Below, in pieces: positions 15,869 to 16,264 of a DNA stretch of 16,264 nt. The position numbers and the translations under genes were made by a program. This stretch comes from Candidatus Atribacteria bacterium. GTDB lineage: Bacteria; Atribacterota; JALVIU01. The stretch is from the NCBI GenBank assembly GCA_027028665.1, contig JALVIU010000072.1, positions 1 through 16,264 of the forward strand, given 5' to 3'. The notes under the pieces are model-generated. The model was given only the letters and a program-made list of their open reading frames with translations, was not told where the DNA came from and made no database searches. Each line of letters starts with the position of its first letter. Within the stretch, counting starts at the first letter, position 1.

Positions 15869-16264
15869 AATCTTCTTTCTTTTCTTTTAGTTTTGATCGT
15901 ATATTTAACAATATCCCTATACTTACCCAATTTGTAATCATAAAACTTCCTCCAAAACTTATAAAAGGCAGAGGAAGCCCTGTTGCAGGTAAAGAACCTG
16001 TAGTCATCCCAATATTTACAAATATATGAAAACTTATCATGGCTACTATTCCTATTATAAGCAATAAGTCAAATTTATCCTCTGTGAGGTATGCAATCTT
16101 TAAGGCGCGGTATATAAGGATCCCGTAGAGTCCAAGTAGTATAAGGGCACCGATAAATCCTAATTCTTCCCCTATAACAGAAAATATAAAATCTGTATGT
16201 TGTTTAGGTATAAATTGAAGTTTACTTTGTGCACCCTTGAAGAGTCCATTTCCCCATAAGCCGC
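15843..16264 (-). CDS. rodA: RodA/FtsW-family peptidoglycan glycosyltransferase, C-terminal part (partial)
   Basis: The reading frame stays open to the right edge of the window. It reads G-N-G-L-F-K-G-A-Q-S-K-L-Q-F-I-P-K-Q-H-T-D-F-I-F-S-V-I-G-E-E-L-G-F-I-G, the conserved extracellular loop of SEDS proteins. Membrane helices and T-G-L-P-L-P-F-I-S-F-G-G-S follow, then a charged cytoplasmic tail. SEDS enzymes polymerise lipid II; RodA acts in cell elongation. RodA is preferred over FtsW because of the neighbouring TIGR03960 gene and the Q-S-K-L-x-F-x-P-x-Q-H-T-D-F pattern, but the N-terminus is not visible. About 140 codons lie in the window. Its end overlaps the next gene by 26 nt. Confidence 0.88.
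   Translation of the reverse strand, partial: GLWGNGLFKGAQSKLQFIPKQHTDFIFSVIGEELGFIGALILLGLYGILIYRALKIAYLTEDKFDLLLIIGIVAMISFHIFVNIGMTTGSLPATGLPLPFISFGGSFMITNWVSIGILLNIRSKLKEKKEDYEDKKENR

Overview
This is an AT-rich window, with arginine encoded mostly by AGA/AGG and proteins rich in Lys and Glu. Together with two small heat-shock proteins, this suggests a thermophilic bacterium. The gene order resembles the Firmicutes/Clostridia: lepA-hemW on one side, and rodA, a radical SAM pair and RNase G on the other. An HspR-type repressor, however, is uncommon in classical Firmicutes. A deep-branching low-GC thermophile (Dictyoglomus-like or a related candidate lineage) is a reasonable guess, but the sequence does not settle it.

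Layout. (1) 1-3888, plus strand: the 3' end of a MurJ lipid II flippase gene, lepA (EF4), hemW and a small membrane-anchored phospholipase D-like nuclease. These are packed with overlaps or gaps of 1-2 nt. (2) 3889-4032: a 144-bp control region with A-tracts, a consensus promoter (TTGACA-17 bp-TATAAT) and a 21-bp dyad over the -35 box that has the geometry of an HspR operator. (3) 4033-11835, plus strand: a compact stress operon, hsp20-dnaJ-dnaK-hsp20-SDH/Clp-fold protease-clpC-like-hspR. Gaps are at most 71 nt, and clpC and hspR overlap by 4 nt. (4) 11840-11870: a perfect hairpin between convergent gene ends. (5) 11870-16264, minus strand, transcribed right to left: rodA (partial), a TIGR03960-type radical SAM protein, a TIGR03936/DUF2344 protein and RNase G, again overlapping or closely spaced. 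No gap exceeds 300 bases, and I see no rRNA, tRNA, IS element or CRISPR array.

How it fits together. The central operon encodes holdases (two Hsp20), a refolding pair (DnaJ/DnaK, with no grpE here), a Hsp100 unfoldase and a membrane-anchored Clp-fold protease. Its last gene encodes a repressor that probably shuts off the single promoter at the front, giving a feedback loop. The operon occupies the place downstream of lepA-hemW where Firmicutes usually carry hrcA-grpE-dnaK-dnaJ.

The most interesting points are: the ClpC-like unfoldase lacks a recognisable ClpP-docking tripeptide yet follows a different Clp-fold protease; the operator-like dyad over the promoter; long perfect palindromes at three gene-end positions without U-tracts, two of which contain an hsp20 stop codon; and a possible ribosome-site-masking hairpin before dnaJ.
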